NCBI GenBank assembly: GCA_944323775.1
Contig: CALUTT010000019.1
Coordinates: forward strand, 1 to 59,709
Reading direction: 5' to 3'
Source: an uncultured Bacteroidales bacterium
Lineage (GTDB): Bacteria > Bacteroidota > Bacteroidia > Bacteroidales > UBA932
DNA: 59,709 bases
Both the position numbers and the translations under genes were made by a program. Below the pieces are notes generated by a model that saw nothing but the letters and a program-made list of their open reading frames with translations, searched no databases and was not told the DNA's origin. Shown in pieces: positions 47,031 through 55,674 of the stretch (position 1 is the first letter of the stretch; every line of letters begins with the position of its first letter).

Positions 47031-47885
47031 ATGACACTGATGAACAAGCCCCTGATTGCGGGCGCATTTTTCTCAATCCTTGCGGGCTTGAGCCTGCCGG
47101 TATCCGCCCAGCCTGACTCTCCTGCCGGGAATTACAGCGAGAAACAAGTATACTCCGGACCTGACGTCGTGTTCCGGCAGATTGACGGCCATACCTGGGA
47201 GGGCAACGGCCATCTCTGTTACAACGAGTCGGTCTATATCGTTGAAGGGAGCGAGCGGGCCCTGCTCATCGATGCGGGCACCAAGATAGCAAATCTTGAC
47301 GAGATTGTCGCACAGATTACCGAAAAACCGGTGACTCTCGTCGCGACCCACGTGCATCCGGACCACACCGGTTCTGCCATCGGACTGTTCGACGAGATAT
47401 GGATCAATGCGGCCGACATGGTCAATGTCGAATCCGTGATGCCTGATTACAAGGGAAAGATAAGATACCTTCATGACGGACAGGTCTTTGATCTCGGGGA
47501 CCGGCAGATCGAGGTAGTCTTCACCCCCGGCCATACTCCCGGGTCGACGACCTTCTTCGACAAGGAGGCCGGCTACGGATTCAGCGGAGACGCATTCGGG
47601 TCCACCAATCTTCTGCTGTCGACGAATTTCTCCACACTGATATGCACGACGTCGAGAATTGCCGCCTATATGGAGAAATACGGTATCACCAAGCTCTATC
47701 CAGGCCATTACCACGGAGACAATCCGGAGACCCTGAAGAGGGTGCAGGACCTCAATCTTATGGCCAGGGAGGTGCTTTCCGGAGAGCGGAAGGGAGAGTA
47801 TGAGGAGGGGATGCTCGGCCTTAACGCGGCCGTAAGCGACTACGGCGTGACCATAAGGTACAACTATCCCGAAGGCGTGAAATGA
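47031..47885 (+). CDS. Exported metallo-beta-lactamase-fold hydrolase
   Basis: A 284-residue MBL-fold protein with a signal peptide (KPLIAGAFFSILAGLSLPVSAQ). All zinc ligands are visible: THVHPDHTG (the HxHxDH motif), GHTPGSTTFF (His), GFSGDAFGS (Asp) and LYPGHYHGD (His). The overall style resembles glyoxalase-II-like or generic MBL hydrolases rather than a known beta-lactamase. The substrate is unknown; divergence from esterase copy B hints at a role on released side groups. The long upstream frame is antisense to that esterase, so the ATG at 47031 (or 47040) is the start. Confidence 0.82.
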   Translation: MTLMNKPLIAGAFFSILAGLSLPVSAQPDSPAGNYSEKQVYSGPDVVFRQIDGHTWEGNGHLCYNESVYIVEGSERALLIDAGTKIANLDEIVAQITEKPVTLVATHVHPDHTGSAIGLFDEIWINAADMVNVESVMPDYKGKIRYLHDGQVFDLGDRQIEVVFTPGHTPGSTTFFDKEAGYGFSGDAFGSTNLLLSTNFSTLICTTSRIAAYMEKYGITKLYPGHYHGDNPETLKRVQDLNLMAREVLSGERKGEYEEGMLGLNAAVSDYGVTIRYNYPEGVK

Positions 47886-47915
47886 CGACCGGGAAGCAGC
47901 CCCGGACATTACTTG

Positions 47916-47954
47916 CAACAGACCCCGGAAGCCACCTGCTCCCGGGGTCTGTTG
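47916..47954. terminator. Perfect 13-bp hairpin between convergent genes
   Basis: Arms at 47916-47928 and 47942-47954, 13 perfect pairs, with a 13-base loop that can form a further 3-bp AGC/GCT stem. It lies between the MBL-fold stop (47885) and the ferritin stop (47976). It likely serves both transcripts. Confidence 0.75.
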
Positions 47955-47975
47955 TCATGTCTGAAGGAAAGGCCG

Positions 47976-48461
47976 CTACCTTGAGCCGAGTTCCTTGTCG
48001 AACATGTAGACGGCAGCCTTGTCATCGCCGATGTACTTGAGAGCATCGATGATGCCGCTGGCGGTAGCCTCTTCCTCTACCTGCTCGTTGACGAACCACT
48101 GCAGGAAATTCGCTGTCGCGAAGTCCTTCTCGTCTGAAGCGAGGCAGCACAGGGAGTGGATCATCGAGGTGACCTTCTTCTCGTGCTCCAGGGTCTGCGA
48201 GAACATTGCTGCGATGCTCTCCCAGCTTGACGGAACTTCAGCCACCGGCTTGAGCTCGACCTTGGCGAGCTGCCCCTTCAGATAGTCGATGAACTTGAAA
48301 GCATGGCTCATCTCCTCGTCATACTGCTTGCGGAACCATGATGCGGCTCCGTTGAGCCCTTTGAATGAAGCGTCGAGCGACATAGCCATGTAGAGGTATG
48401 CCGACCACATTTCGGCGTTGATCTGCGCATTTAGCGCATCCTGCATCTTATTGCTGACCAT
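47976..48461 (-). CDS. ftnA: Ferritin (iron storage)
   Basis: A 161-residue non-haem ferritin. Ferroxidase-centre residues appear in NAEMWSAYLYMAM, FRKQYDEEMSHAFKFIDYL, TLEHEKKVTSMIHSL and FLQWFVNEQVEEEATA. It stores iron as ferric mineral in a 24-subunit cytoplasmic shell and protects against oxidative stress. ATG 48461 (MVSNKMQDALNAQ) is preferred over the upstream TTG. It has its own -7 box (48500-48507) and is monocistronic. Together with rubrerythrin further on, it suits an anaerobe coping with transient oxygen. Confidence 0.95.
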   Translation of the reverse strand: MVSNKMQDALNAQINAEMWSAYLYMAMSLDASFKGLNGAASWFRKQYDEEMSHAFKFIDYLKGQLAKVELKPVAEVPSSWESIAAMFSQTLEHEKKVTSMIHSLCCLASDEKDFATANFLQWFVNEQVEEEATASGIIDALKYIGDDKAAVYMFDKELGSR

Positions 48462-48499
48462 AATCTTCAATTTTTAATTATTTTAATTGAATTTCTTTG

Positions 48500-48507
48500 C
48501 AAATGTA
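48500..48507 (-). promoter_or_regulatory. -7 box TACATTTG for ferritin
   Basis: The minus strand reads TACATTTG, 38 bases before the ferritin ATG at 48461. Confidence 0.47.
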
Positions 48508-48551
48508 TTGCAAACAGTGAACAAAAGCAACTTCGGGAGTAATAATTTTAC

Positions 48552-48559
48552 TAACTTTG
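48552..48559 (+). promoter_or_regulatory. -7 box TAACTTTG for yccF/ZIP
   Basis: TAnnTTTG ends 21 bases before the ATG at 48581. It is divergent from the ferritin promoter about 45 bases away. Confidence 0.5.
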
Positions 48560-48580
48560 GGCGTTTTTTAATTACGGATC

Positions 48581-48949
48581 ATGAGTTTTATAGGCAATAT
48601 TCTTTGGTTTATCCTGGGAGGTTTCCTGCTCTTCCTGATGTACTTCGTTGCGGGACTGCTGATGTGCTGCACGATAATCGGAATCCCGTTCGGAGTGCAG
48701 CTTTTCCGCATTGCGTTTCTCGCCCTGTGTCCCTTTGGACGGGACGTCGATGTCCTTAGCGAATCCGGCTGCCTTGCCATGGGATTCAATGTGCTGTGGG
48801 TGCTTTTCGGATGGTGGGAAATCGCACTCGTACACCTGCTGCTGGCTTTCCTGTGTGCGATCACGATAATAGGCATACCGTTCGCCAAGGCTCATATCCG
48901 TCTCATGAAGCTTAGTTTCATGCCGTTCGGCTCAAGGATATCCTGCTGA
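48581..48949 (+). CDS. YccF-domain inner-membrane protein
   Basis: A 122-residue membrane protein with two copies of the YccF unit. Each contains a hydrophobic segment followed by IIGIPF and, about 12-15 residues later, PFG (TIIGIPFGVQLFRIAFLA, then PFGRD; TIIGIPFAKAHIRLMKL, then PFGSR). About four membrane segments are predicted by eye. The function of YccF is not established. It is separated from the ZIP transporter by only 2 bases, so the two are co-expressed. Confidence 0.88.
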   Translation: MSFIGNILWFILGGFLLFLMYFVAGLLMCCTIIGIPFGVQLFRIAFLALCPFGRDVDVLSESGCLAMGFNVLWVLFGWWEIALVHLLLAFLCAITIIGIPFAKAHIRLMKLSFMPFGSRISC

Positions 48950-48951
48950 CT

Positions 48952-49704
48952 ATGACAGGGCAGATATGGTTAAGCGCGGCTGGACTTTCCGCCGCCACTC
49001 TGCTCGGAGCGCTTATCGGCTTTGCCGTGAAGCGGCTCCCGCACAAGTGGAACGATGCCGTTCTGGGGTTCTGTGCCGGAGTGATGCTTGCTGCGTCGAC
49101 CGTGGGGCTCATTGTGCCGGCATCCGAACAGGCAGGGGATGCGTGGTGGCTTGTTGTCGCCGGCGTCGTAACCGGCATGCTGTTCCTGAACCTGCTCGAC
49201 CTTGTGACTCCACACCTCCACATGATAACCGGACTTGACCGGGAAGAACACCTCCACAACGCATCACTCAACAGGATACTGCTGTTCGTGATGGCGATTG
49301 CCCTGCACAAGTTCCCGGAGGGCATCGCGAGCGGAGTGGGTTTCAATTCTCCGGACAGTACCGATGCATGGACTGTCGTCGTCGGTATAGCCATACAGAA
49401 CGTCCCCGAGGGCATGGTCGTGATAGCCCCGCTGCTGCTTGCAGGCGTGAGCAGGCTCCGCACTCTGCTGATTTCCCTGGCGATTGCCCTGCTCGAGGTC
49501 GCGGGGATATGGGCAGGATATGCCATGGGAGGGCTCAGCGAGGGCATGCTGCCTCTGATGCTGGCATTCGCTGGGGGAGCAATGCTCTACGTGGTCAGCG
49601 ACGAAATGATACCCGAGACTCACGCCCATGGTTTCGAGAAGGTGGCCACGTACTGCCTTGTACTGGGCTTTGTGGGGCTCATCCTTCTCGAGAGACTCCT
49701 GTAG
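48952..49704 (+). CDS. ZIP-family divalent metal transporter
   Basis: A 250-residue polytopic membrane protein of the ZIP/ZupT family. The metal-site helices contain ALHKFPEGIASGVGFNS and IQNVPEGMVVIAPLLL, with the paired His/Glu and Asn/Glu ligands. About eight membrane segments are seen, with a His-containing loop (PHLHMITG, EEHLHNA) between TM3 and TM4. It would import zinc or a similar divalent metal. It follows yccF by 2 bases, and its last 26 bases overlap the 3' end of the opposing HAD gene. Confidence 0.9.
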   Translation: MTGQIWLSAAGLSAATLLGALIGFAVKRLPHKWNDAVLGFCAGVMLAASTVGLIVPASEQAGDAWWLVVAGVVTGMLFLNLLDLVTPHLHMITGLDREEHLHNASLNRILLFVMAIALHKFPEGIASGVGFNSPDSTDAWTVVVGIAIQNVPEGMVVIAPLLLAGVSRLRTLLISLAIALLEVAGIWAGYAMGGLSEGMLPLMLAFAGGAMLYVVSDEMIPETHAHGFEKVATYCLVLGFVGLILLERLL

Positions 49705-50344
49705 GCGCTGCTATTGAGGCAAGTTCCCTGAATTCGTCAATGATATAGTCCGGGGCGACGGAGGCGAGCTTCTGCCGGCTGTGGTTGCCGTAGCTGACTC
49801 CGCACACGCGGCATCCTGCGCCCTGGCCCATCATGAGGTCGAAGGTAGTGTCGCCGACCACCAGCGTCTGCGTGGCGTCAAGTCCCAGTTGATCCAGGAT
49901 TCTCAGGACCATGGCCGGCGAAGGCTTCGGCGCAAGTCCGCTCCCGGCGGTCAGTATCATCCTGAAGTGCCTTCTGAGGTTGAATGCGTCGATTATTCCG
50001 CCCAGCGAGTCGGTTCCTCTGGATGTCGCGATTGCCATCGTCACGCCTCTGCCGTCAAGCAGTTCCAGAGTATCCTCCACTCCGGGGAACAGGGTTATGT
50101 GCGGGGTGGCGATGTCGAAGAAGATTCTCCTGTATATTGCGGCTGCCTTTGCGGCCCTCTCGTCGTCCAGGCCTGCCACCATCTTGAGCGACTGTTCCAG
50201 GGGAAGCCCGATCGCGTAGGTCATCTGTTCCCTTGACGGCTCCGGCAGACCCATCTGCCTGAAGGTTTCCAGTTCCGTACGGACTATTCCTTTAGCGGTG
50301 TCTGCCAGGGTCCCGTCAAAGTCGAAAATAACGTTCTTTATCAT
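49679..50344 (-). CDS. HAD-family phosphatase, phosphoglycolate-phosphatase-like
   Basis: A 221-residue HAD hydrolase. Motif I is FDFDGTLADT (nucleophile Asp near residue 9), motif II is AIATSRG, motif III Lys lies in LAPKPSPAMVL, and motif IV is VVGDTTFDLMMGQGAG. An alpha-helical C1 cap follows motif I. Subfamily members act on phosphoglycolate, sugar phosphates or nucleotides. Its ATG overlaps the GH31 stop (ATGA), so it is expressed with GH31 and might dephosphorylate a sugar derived from it. This link is inferred. Confidence 0.88.
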   Translation of the reverse strand: MIKNVIFDFDGTLADTAKGIVRTELETFRQMGLPEPSREQMTYAIGLPLEQSLKMVAGLDDERAAKAAAIYRRIFFDIATPHITLFPGVEDTLELLDGRGVTMAIATSRGTDSLGGIIDAFNLRRHFRMILTAGSGLAPKPSPAMVLRILDQLGLDATQTLVVGDTTFDLMMGQGAGCRVCGVSYGNHSRQKLASVAPDYIIDEFRELASIAAPTGVSREG

Positions 50345-52905
50345 AACAGTTTCAGCCTTGTCTTCCTGCCTGAATAGAACACTGTCCTGACCGTGTCGCC
50401 GATTACGACGTCAATGGTGCGTCCAGCCTCCATTCCCGGGAAAGTCCCTTCCCTGCGGCCCAGGGTCAGGGTGCCGGAAGACTCGTCCCAGCTGAATGTG
50501 ATGCTGGAGGAGAGACCTTCGAGGTAGTCCATGTCATCGCCGGCGTCTTCATACAGCGTGAAGGATGCGTCCGCTCCGGGGTACACGGTCAGCTTGAGGT
50601 AGCCGTCCGTGTCTTCGGCACTGTGCATGATGTCCTTGCCGGTCGGGACTATCGACCCGGCCTTCACGAATACGGGAATGAAGCTGTCGTCTACGCTGAC
50701 CTGGACGCTGCATCCTCCGTCGTAGTGTCTGCCGTCGTGCAGGCCATACCAGCCGGCCTCCCATTCGGGAAGGTAGCAGTCAGCCGTCACGGCGTCGGCA
50801 TCGGTTACGGGGCATACGAGGAAGGCGCTGCCGAACATGTATTCCGTCTTCTGTGCGAGGGCTTCGGCGTCATCGGGGAAGTCGAAGACCAGAGGTCTCA
50901 TCAGAGTCCATCCCTCCAGGCTGACGCGGGCCGCTTCGGAGTATATGTAAGGCAGGAGCCGGTATCTGAGCCTGATGTTGTCGGTTATCACTTCCAGTGC
51001 GCGGTCTCCGTACCTCCACGGCTCGGTGTCGCTCATGTAGCGGTGCACCCTCATCAGGGGAAGGAATACCGAGCATTCGATCCAGCGGAGCATCGTATTG
51101 ATGTATTCCTGGTTCTCATACTGGTCTGCCGGGCGGAAGAACCCTCCGGCATCGTAGGTCCACCATGCCTGTCCTGCGGCCATCATGCCGAGTCCGGCGC
51201 TTATCTGGTAGGCAAGAGTCTTGCCGTCGCATCCGACATCTCCGGACCAGGTTGCCGTCCCGTAGCGCTGCATGCCGGGGAAGCCGCAGCGGGTGAAGAC
51301 AAGCTGTCTTCTTTCGGGGTCGTCCCGGCGCAGCCCTTCATACACGGTCCTGTTGACAACCAGGGGATAGGAGTTGCGCAGCAGTTCACCGGGGTATTTT
51401 CCGGCGTCTATGCGCCTTCCCGCAAGGTCGTCATTCTCCGGCTCGGTCGCATCCTGCCACCATGCGTCTATGCGGTAGGGGTCGAGAAGGCGCGAACTGA
51501 AGTTCTTCCAGTACTCGTCGGCGGCGTCAGGGTTGAAGAAGTCCACCCAGTCGGTGCCCGGTATCAGGTAGCCTTTTTCTTTCATGGCGCTTCCGACCGT
51601 GCTTGCCTGGTCTACCTTCGACCATACGGAGAGCATCAGTCTCATGTCCATCGCGTGCAGGCTGTCTGTCATTGCCCTCGGGTCAGGGTAGTTTGCCTTG
51701 TCGAAGTCCATGGCGTTCCAGCCCAGGCTGCCCCAGTACTGCCAGTCCTGCACGATCATGTCGATCGGAATCCCGCGCCTGCGGAATTCCGTGGCGTTCT
51801 CGAGCAGCTCTTCCTGGTTGTGGTAGCGCTCCCTGCAGTGGATGTATCCCAGTGCCCAGCGGGGTATGAGAGGAATTTCGCCGGTAAGGTGCCTGAACGA
51901 GGCGGTCACCTCGTCCGCATTGCCGACAAATACGGTATAGTCAACGCTCCGGGCCACAGGTGAAGACAGCACGGTGCTTCCGTCAGCCTTCCTCCAGCCG
52001 AGTACGGGAGTGTCGTTGCGCTCGAGTTCGGCGCTGACCCTGTGCGTTCCCTTCTCGAGGTGGACGATCACCGATGCGGTGGGGGGAAGCCACAGGTTGC
52101 GCATGTCCAGTACAGTCTTCCCGTCGATGCTGAGGTTGTGCCTGCGGGCCATTTTCTGGCCTACGTCGAGCAGCAGGGCATAGTCGCCTTCCTCGTCAAT
52201 CTCGATCTCTGCCTCGAAGATGTTACGCATGCGTACTTCTCTGGTCCCTCCGTGTGCCGATGTGACGTCGACTACTTCCTGTCCGGCTGTCCCTTCCAGC
52301 CTGCGCAGGCTGACCTGGTGCTCGGACGGATTGAAGTCGACCATCCCGTAGTTGTTCCACAGCAGGCCGTAGCCGAGACTGGAGACATACATCGGCATCG
52401 AAATCTGGGTGTTAACCTGTGTAAGCCTTCTTGTGAGCCCACGGACGTCGAGATAGCCGTCCTGAAACTGGCCGAGGCCGAAAAGATGCTCCCCGGAGGG
52501 GGAGTCCGCCTCGAGAGTGGCCCTGTAAAGCTGCATTCCGTCAAGAGTGGCCGGCTCCAGACTGTGCCCGGTGGCCCTGAACACCGTCTCGCCGGCGGCG
52601 TTCCTGACGGTGAGAGTCGATGCCGCAGGATCAGCTTCGATGCTCATCTGCGGCATGGTCACGACGGTCACCCCGTCCCGTGTCTTCGCACTGTATCTGA
52701 CCTTGTCCTCCTGCCCGAGGTAAATCCATTCCGGAAACGGCCCCTGCATGTCGTCGTCCGTTCCGTACTGTATGCGTACGCTGCGCCCGTCAAGGGGAGT
52801 CAGCCTGAGGGTCCCGTCCCCGAAATCAAGCTGCACCTGGGCCTGTGCTCCGGCGAAAGGGAGCAGACACAGCCAGGTGCAGGCAATAAACCGTCCGAAT
52901 TCCAT
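50341..52905 (-). CDS. GH31 alpha-glycosidase (alpha-xylosidase/alpha-glucosidase), exported
   Basis: An 854-residue exported enzyme with a signal ending near AGAQAQ. An N-terminal beta-sandwich carries LFGLGQFQDGYLDVRG. A PA14-like insert lies at about residues 210-310, before the TIM barrel. The nucleophile Asp is in DAWWQDATEPE and the acid Asp in ATWSGDVGCDG. C-terminal beta domains (YEDAGDDMDY) follow. PA14-bearing GH31 enzymes of gut Bacteroidota include alpha-xylosidases acting on xyloglucan fragments; alpha-glucosidase is the alternative. It lies between rubrerythrin (17 bases upstream) and the HAD gene (4-base overlap). Confidence 0.9.
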   Translation of the reverse strand: MEFGRFIACTWLCLLPFAGAQAQVQLDFGDGTLRLTPLDGRSVRIQYGTDDDMQGPFPEWIYLGQEDKVRYSAKTRDGVTVVTMPQMSIEADPAASTLTVRNAAGETVFRATGHSLEPATLDGMQLYRATLEADSPSGEHLFGLGQFQDGYLDVRGLTRRLTQVNTQISMPMYVSSLGYGLLWNNYGMVDFNPSEHQVSLRRLEGTAGQEVVDVTSAHGGTREVRMRNIFEAEIEIDEEGDYALLLDVGQKMARRHNLSIDGKTVLDMRNLWLPPTASVIVHLEKGTHRVSAELERNDTPVLGWRKADGSTVLSSPVARSVDYTVFVGNADEVTASFRHLTGEIPLIPRWALGYIHCRERYHNQEELLENATEFRRRGIPIDMIVQDWQYWGSLGWNAMDFDKANYPDPRAMTDSLHAMDMRLMLSVWSKVDQASTVGSAMKEKGYLIPGTDWVDFFNPDAADEYWKNFSSRLLDPYRIDAWWQDATEPENDDLAGRRIDAGKYPGELLRNSYPLVVNRTVYEGLRRDDPERRQLVFTRCGFPGMQRYGTATWSGDVGCDGKTLAYQISAGLGMMAAGQAWWTYDAGGFFRPADQYENQEYINTMLRWIECSVFLPLMRVHRYMSDTEPWRYGDRALEVITDNIRLRYRLLPYIYSEAARVSLEGWTLMRPLVFDFPDDAEALAQKTEYMFGSAFLVCPVTDADAVTADCYLPEWEAGWYGLHDGRHYDGGCSVQVSVDDSFIPVFVKAGSIVPTGKDIMHSAEDTDGYLKLTVYPGADASFTLYEDAGDDMDYLEGLSSSITFSWDESSGTLTLGRREGTFPGMEAGRTIDVVIGDTVRTVFYSGRKTRLKLL

Positions 52906-52922
52906 CAGTTTTCAGTTATGTA

Positions 52923-53462
52923 TCAATAGTTTTCGGCGTGAAGTTCGAAGTAAGACTGGGGATGGTTGCATGTGGGGCATATCTCGGGGGCCTTGGTCCC
53001 GACTACAATGTGGCCGCAGTTGCGGCATTCCCACACCTTCACCTCGCTCCTGCTGAAGACCTCTGCCGTCTCGACGTTCCTGAGCAGGGCGCGGTAGCGC
53101 TCCTCGTGGGTCTTCTCGATTGCGGCCACCAGACGGAACTTTGCGGCCAGCTCGGGGAAGCCCTCCTCTTCAGCCGTCTTGGCGAATCCGTCGTACATGT
53201 CGGTCCACTCGTAGTTCTCCCCGTCGGCTGCCGCCGCGAGGTTGGCTGCCGTGTCGGCTATCCCGTTGAGTTCCTTGAACCATAACTTGGCGTGTTCCTT
53301 CTCGTTGTCGGCCGTCTTTAGGAACAGGGCTGCGATCTGCTCGAATCCTTCCTTCTTTGCCTGCGAGGCGAAGTAAGTGTACTTGTTCCGTGCCTGCGAT
53401 TCGCCTGCGAATGCGGCTTCCAGATTCTTCTCTGTCTGGGTTCCTGAATACTTGGTCTTCAT
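52923..53462 (-). CDS. rbr: Rubrerythrin
   Basis: A 179-residue peroxide-reducing protein. The diiron four-helix bundle has [15 protein letters not shown] and [12 protein letters not shown] in the first half and [13 protein letters not shown] in the second. A C-terminal rubredoxin domain has two Cys pairs (WECRNCGHI and EICPTCNHP). Length and domain order are typical. It detoxifies hydrogen peroxide in the cytoplasm of anaerobes. It has its own -7 box (53509-53516). GH31 begins 17 bases downstream, so read-through is possible. Confidence 0.95.
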   Translation of the reverse strand: MKTKYSGTQTEKNLEAAFAGESQARNKYTYFASQAKKEGFEQIAALFLKTADNEKEHAKLWFKELNGIADTAANLAAAADGENYEWTDMYDGFAKTAEEEGFPELAAKFRLVAAIEKTHEERYRALLRNVETAEVFSRSEVKVWECRNCGHIVVGTKAPEICPTCNHPQSYFELHAENY

Positions 53463-53508
53463 ATCTCTTGTTGTTAGTGTTTTGCCCGGTTGAGGCTATT
53501 ATTTTTGA

Positions 53509-53516
53509 CAAACATA
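53509..53516 (-). promoter_or_regulatory. -7 box TATGTTTG for rubrerythrin
   Basis: The minus strand reads TATGTTTG, 46 bases before the ATG at 53462. Confidence 0.47.
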
Positions 53517-53572
53517 GCAAATTTTTAATATATTCGCGACATAAGGTATGGTCATTTTGACTACTGAGCAAT

Positions 53573-54268
53573 ATGGAAATCAAACAAGCAACTCGAATTC
53601 AGACTTCTATCCTGAATGCGGCCGAGAAGAAGGTGCTCGTCTGGCTGGCGGAGAGGCAGCCGCGGTGGGTCACGTCCGATACGCTCACCCTTGTAGGCTT
53701 CCTTGGCGCCGTGACGATCGCCGCAGGCTATGTGCTGACGAACATAAACTTCAACTTTCTCTGGCTTGCCTCCCTGGGCCTGCTGATAAACTGGTACGGG
53801 GATTCGCTTGACGGTACGCTTGCCAGGGTGCGCGGCCACCAGCGCCCGCTTTACGGGTATTACCTTGACCACACCATGGACGGGATCAACGAGAGCATCA
53901 TGTGCATAGGCGCAGGTCTGTCTCCGCTCATGCATCTTCCGCTTGCCCTCGGCATTCTGGTGGTGTACCAGCTGATGACAGTCAATGTCAGCATCAACGC
54001 CCATCTGCGCAAGGAGTTCAAGCTCACTTATGCAAAGCTCGGCCCGACCGAATTCAGGCTGATAGTCGTGATCGTCAACACGGTCCTCGCCCTCGTCAGA
54101 CCGTTGAGGGAATTCACCATAGAGTGCACCATACAGGGCGCGCAGGTGAGTCTGGGCGCTCTGGACATAGCCGCTGCGGCGATTCTTGCCATACTTCTGG
54201 TGATATATGTCGTGACGGTAATCGGTGACACAAGGTACTACGGGAAGGCCGATCCCAAGAACTGGTAG
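53573..54268 (+). CDS. CDP-alcohol phosphatidyltransferase family enzyme
   Basis: A 231-residue integral membrane enzyme. The CDP-alcohol signature is complete within WYGDSLDGTLARVRGHQRP and continues YGYYLDHTMDGINE (the D..DG..AR, G...D...D pattern). About six membrane segments are seen. Such enzymes transfer a phosphoalcohol or phosphatidyl group from a CDP-linked donor and make phosphatidylglycerol-phosphate, phosphatidylinositol-like or similar lipids. The exact product cannot be told. A cardiolipin synthase gene begins 5 bases after it, suggesting a joint role in acidic phospholipid synthesis. Confidence 0.88.
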   Translation: MEIKQATRIQTSILNAAEKKVLVWLAERQPRWVTSDTLTLVGFLGAVTIAAGYVLTNINFNFLWLASLGLLINWYGDSLDGTLARVRGHQRPLYGYYLDHTMDGINESIMCIGAGLSPLMHLPLALGILVVYQLMTVNVSINAHLRKEFKLTYAKLGPTEFRLIVVIVNTVLALVRPLREFTIECTIQGAQVSLGALDIAAAAILAILLVIYVVTVIGDTRYYGKADPKNW

Positions 54269-54273
54269 GTGCA

Positions 54274-55674
54274 ATGCCTGTCTGGCTGGAAATACTCATC
54301 GCACTGGCAGTCGCGAGCACGGTGACGCTCGTGATTACCCAGGACCGCCATCCTGTCAAGACCCTTGCCTGGATGATGGTGCTGATATTCCTGCCGGTAG
54401 TCGGGCTGATCCTGTATTTCCTCTTCGGAGTTGACAACAAGCACCGCAGGCTGATTCCTGACCACGAGCTTCGCCGGCTCAAGTCCCGGACGGAGTCGAT
54501 GTACGCCCCGGCGGGAAAGGTGGACTCTCCGGACGCGGACCTCGCCAACCAGCTCCGCACGACCAACATGGCGATCCCCCTGCCTGGCAACGGGGTTCGG
54601 ATCTATACCGGGTTCGACGATATGTTCGCCGATCTGATGGCGGACATGGACGCGGCCACAGACCACATCCACTTCGAGTTCTTCAAGATCGAGGATGATC
54701 CTGTGGGACGCCAGGTCGAGCAGCTCTTCATCCGCAAGGTCCGCGAGGGCGTTGAGGTCAGAGTCCAGTACGACGATGCCGCGAATCTCGGGCGCAGGCG
54801 TTTCTTCGACCGTCTCAGAAGCGAGGGAATCCAGGTACAGCCCTTCCTGAAGGTCCCCATCCCGTTCATCTCCAGCGACACCAACTACCGCAACCACCGC
54901 AAGCTGGTCATCGTCGACGGCAAGGTTGGGTATCTGGGCGGAATGAACATTGCCGAGCGCTACTCCACCGGAATCAGGGGAGGAGTCTGGAGAGATACCC
55001 ACATGAGGGTGGAAGGCCCGGCCGTGGCCGAAATGCAGACGGCCTTCGTGGTTGACTGGCAGTTCTCGTCGCATATTCTGCTTGACTCCGACCGCTACTT
55101 TCCCAGAATCGGCCGCGGCGGCGACGTAACCATGCAGGTGGCGACTAGCGGCCCGATGGACGAGTGGCGGGTCATCATGCAGGGCATAGTCCAGATGATA
55201 GCCTCGAGCAGGAAATACGTTTATGTGCAGTCCCCGTATCTTGTCCCTTCCGAGCCGGTGCTCTTCGCTCTGAGGAACGCGGCCCTGTCCGGTGTCGACG
55301 TGCGGGTGATGATCCCGTACCGCGGAGACAGAGGGATTCTCGTGCCTCTCGCTTCTCGCTCTTACGTGAATGACGTGACGGCTGCCGGGGTGAAGGTCTT
55401 TTTCTATACCGGCGGGTACATGCATTCAAAGGCGATAGTCTGCGATGACAGGGTGTGCACCGTCGGCTCGACCAACATGGATGTGCGCAGCTATGAACAG
55501 GATTTCGAGGTGAATGCCTTCATATATGACAGGGAGACGGCCGTGCAGCTTCGCGAAGCCTTCCTGAAGGACCAGCTGAGCTGCTGGATGGTTGATCCCG
55601 TCAAGTGGAACCACCGTCCATGGCTGAAACGCTACACGGAGTCACTTGCAAGGCTGCTCTCGCCGCTGCTCTAG
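54274..55674 (+). CDS. cls: Cardiolipin synthase (phospholipase-D family)
   Basis: A 466-residue membrane enzyme. Two N-terminal TMs (PLDc_N; about residues 1-55) precede two phospholipase-D HKD motifs. The first is NHRKLVIVDGKVGYLGGMN and the second is MHSKAIVCDDRVCTVGSTN, each followed by the expected Asn/Gly-rich segment. It joins two phosphatidylglycerols, or phosphatidylglycerol and another lipid, to make cardiolipin. Length is typical. It follows the CDP-alcohol phosphatidyltransferase by 5 bases, and its stop overlaps the opposing arginase-like gene by 4 bases (CTAG). Confidence 0.92.
   Translation: MPVWLEILIALAVASTVTLVITQDRHPVKTLAWMMVLIFLPVVGLILYFLFGVDNKHRRLIPDHELRRLKSRTESMYAPAGKVDSPDADLANQLRTTNMAIPLPGNGVRIYTGFDDMFADLMADMDAATDHIHFEFFKIEDDPVGRQVEQLFIRKVREGVEVRVQYDDAANLGRRRFFDRLRSEGIQVQPFLKVPIPFISSDTNYRNHRKLVIVDGKVGYLGGMNIAERYSTGIRGGVWRDTHMRVEGPAVAEMQTAFVVDWQFSSHILLDSDRYFPRIGRGGDVTMQVATSGPMDEWRVIMQGIVQMIASSRKYVYVQSPYLVPSEPVLFALRNAALSGVDVRVMIPYRGDRGILVPLASRSYVNDVTAAGVKVFFYTGGYMHSKAIVCDDRVCTVGSTNMDVRSYEQDFEVNAFIYDRETAVQLREAFLKDQLSCWMVDPVKWNHRPWLKRYTESLARLLSPLL

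Noticed and set aside
50623-51963. Plus-strand open frame of 446 codons opposite GH31.
   Set aside because: It mirrors GH31 codons. There is no start signal, domain or signal peptide, while GH31 has all its catalytic motifs.
29004-52905. Calling the carbohydrate region a classical polysaccharide utilization locus.
   Set aside because: There is no SusC-like TonB receptor, SusD-like lipoprotein, HTCS or anti-sigma pair, and the genes are on both strands in separate units.
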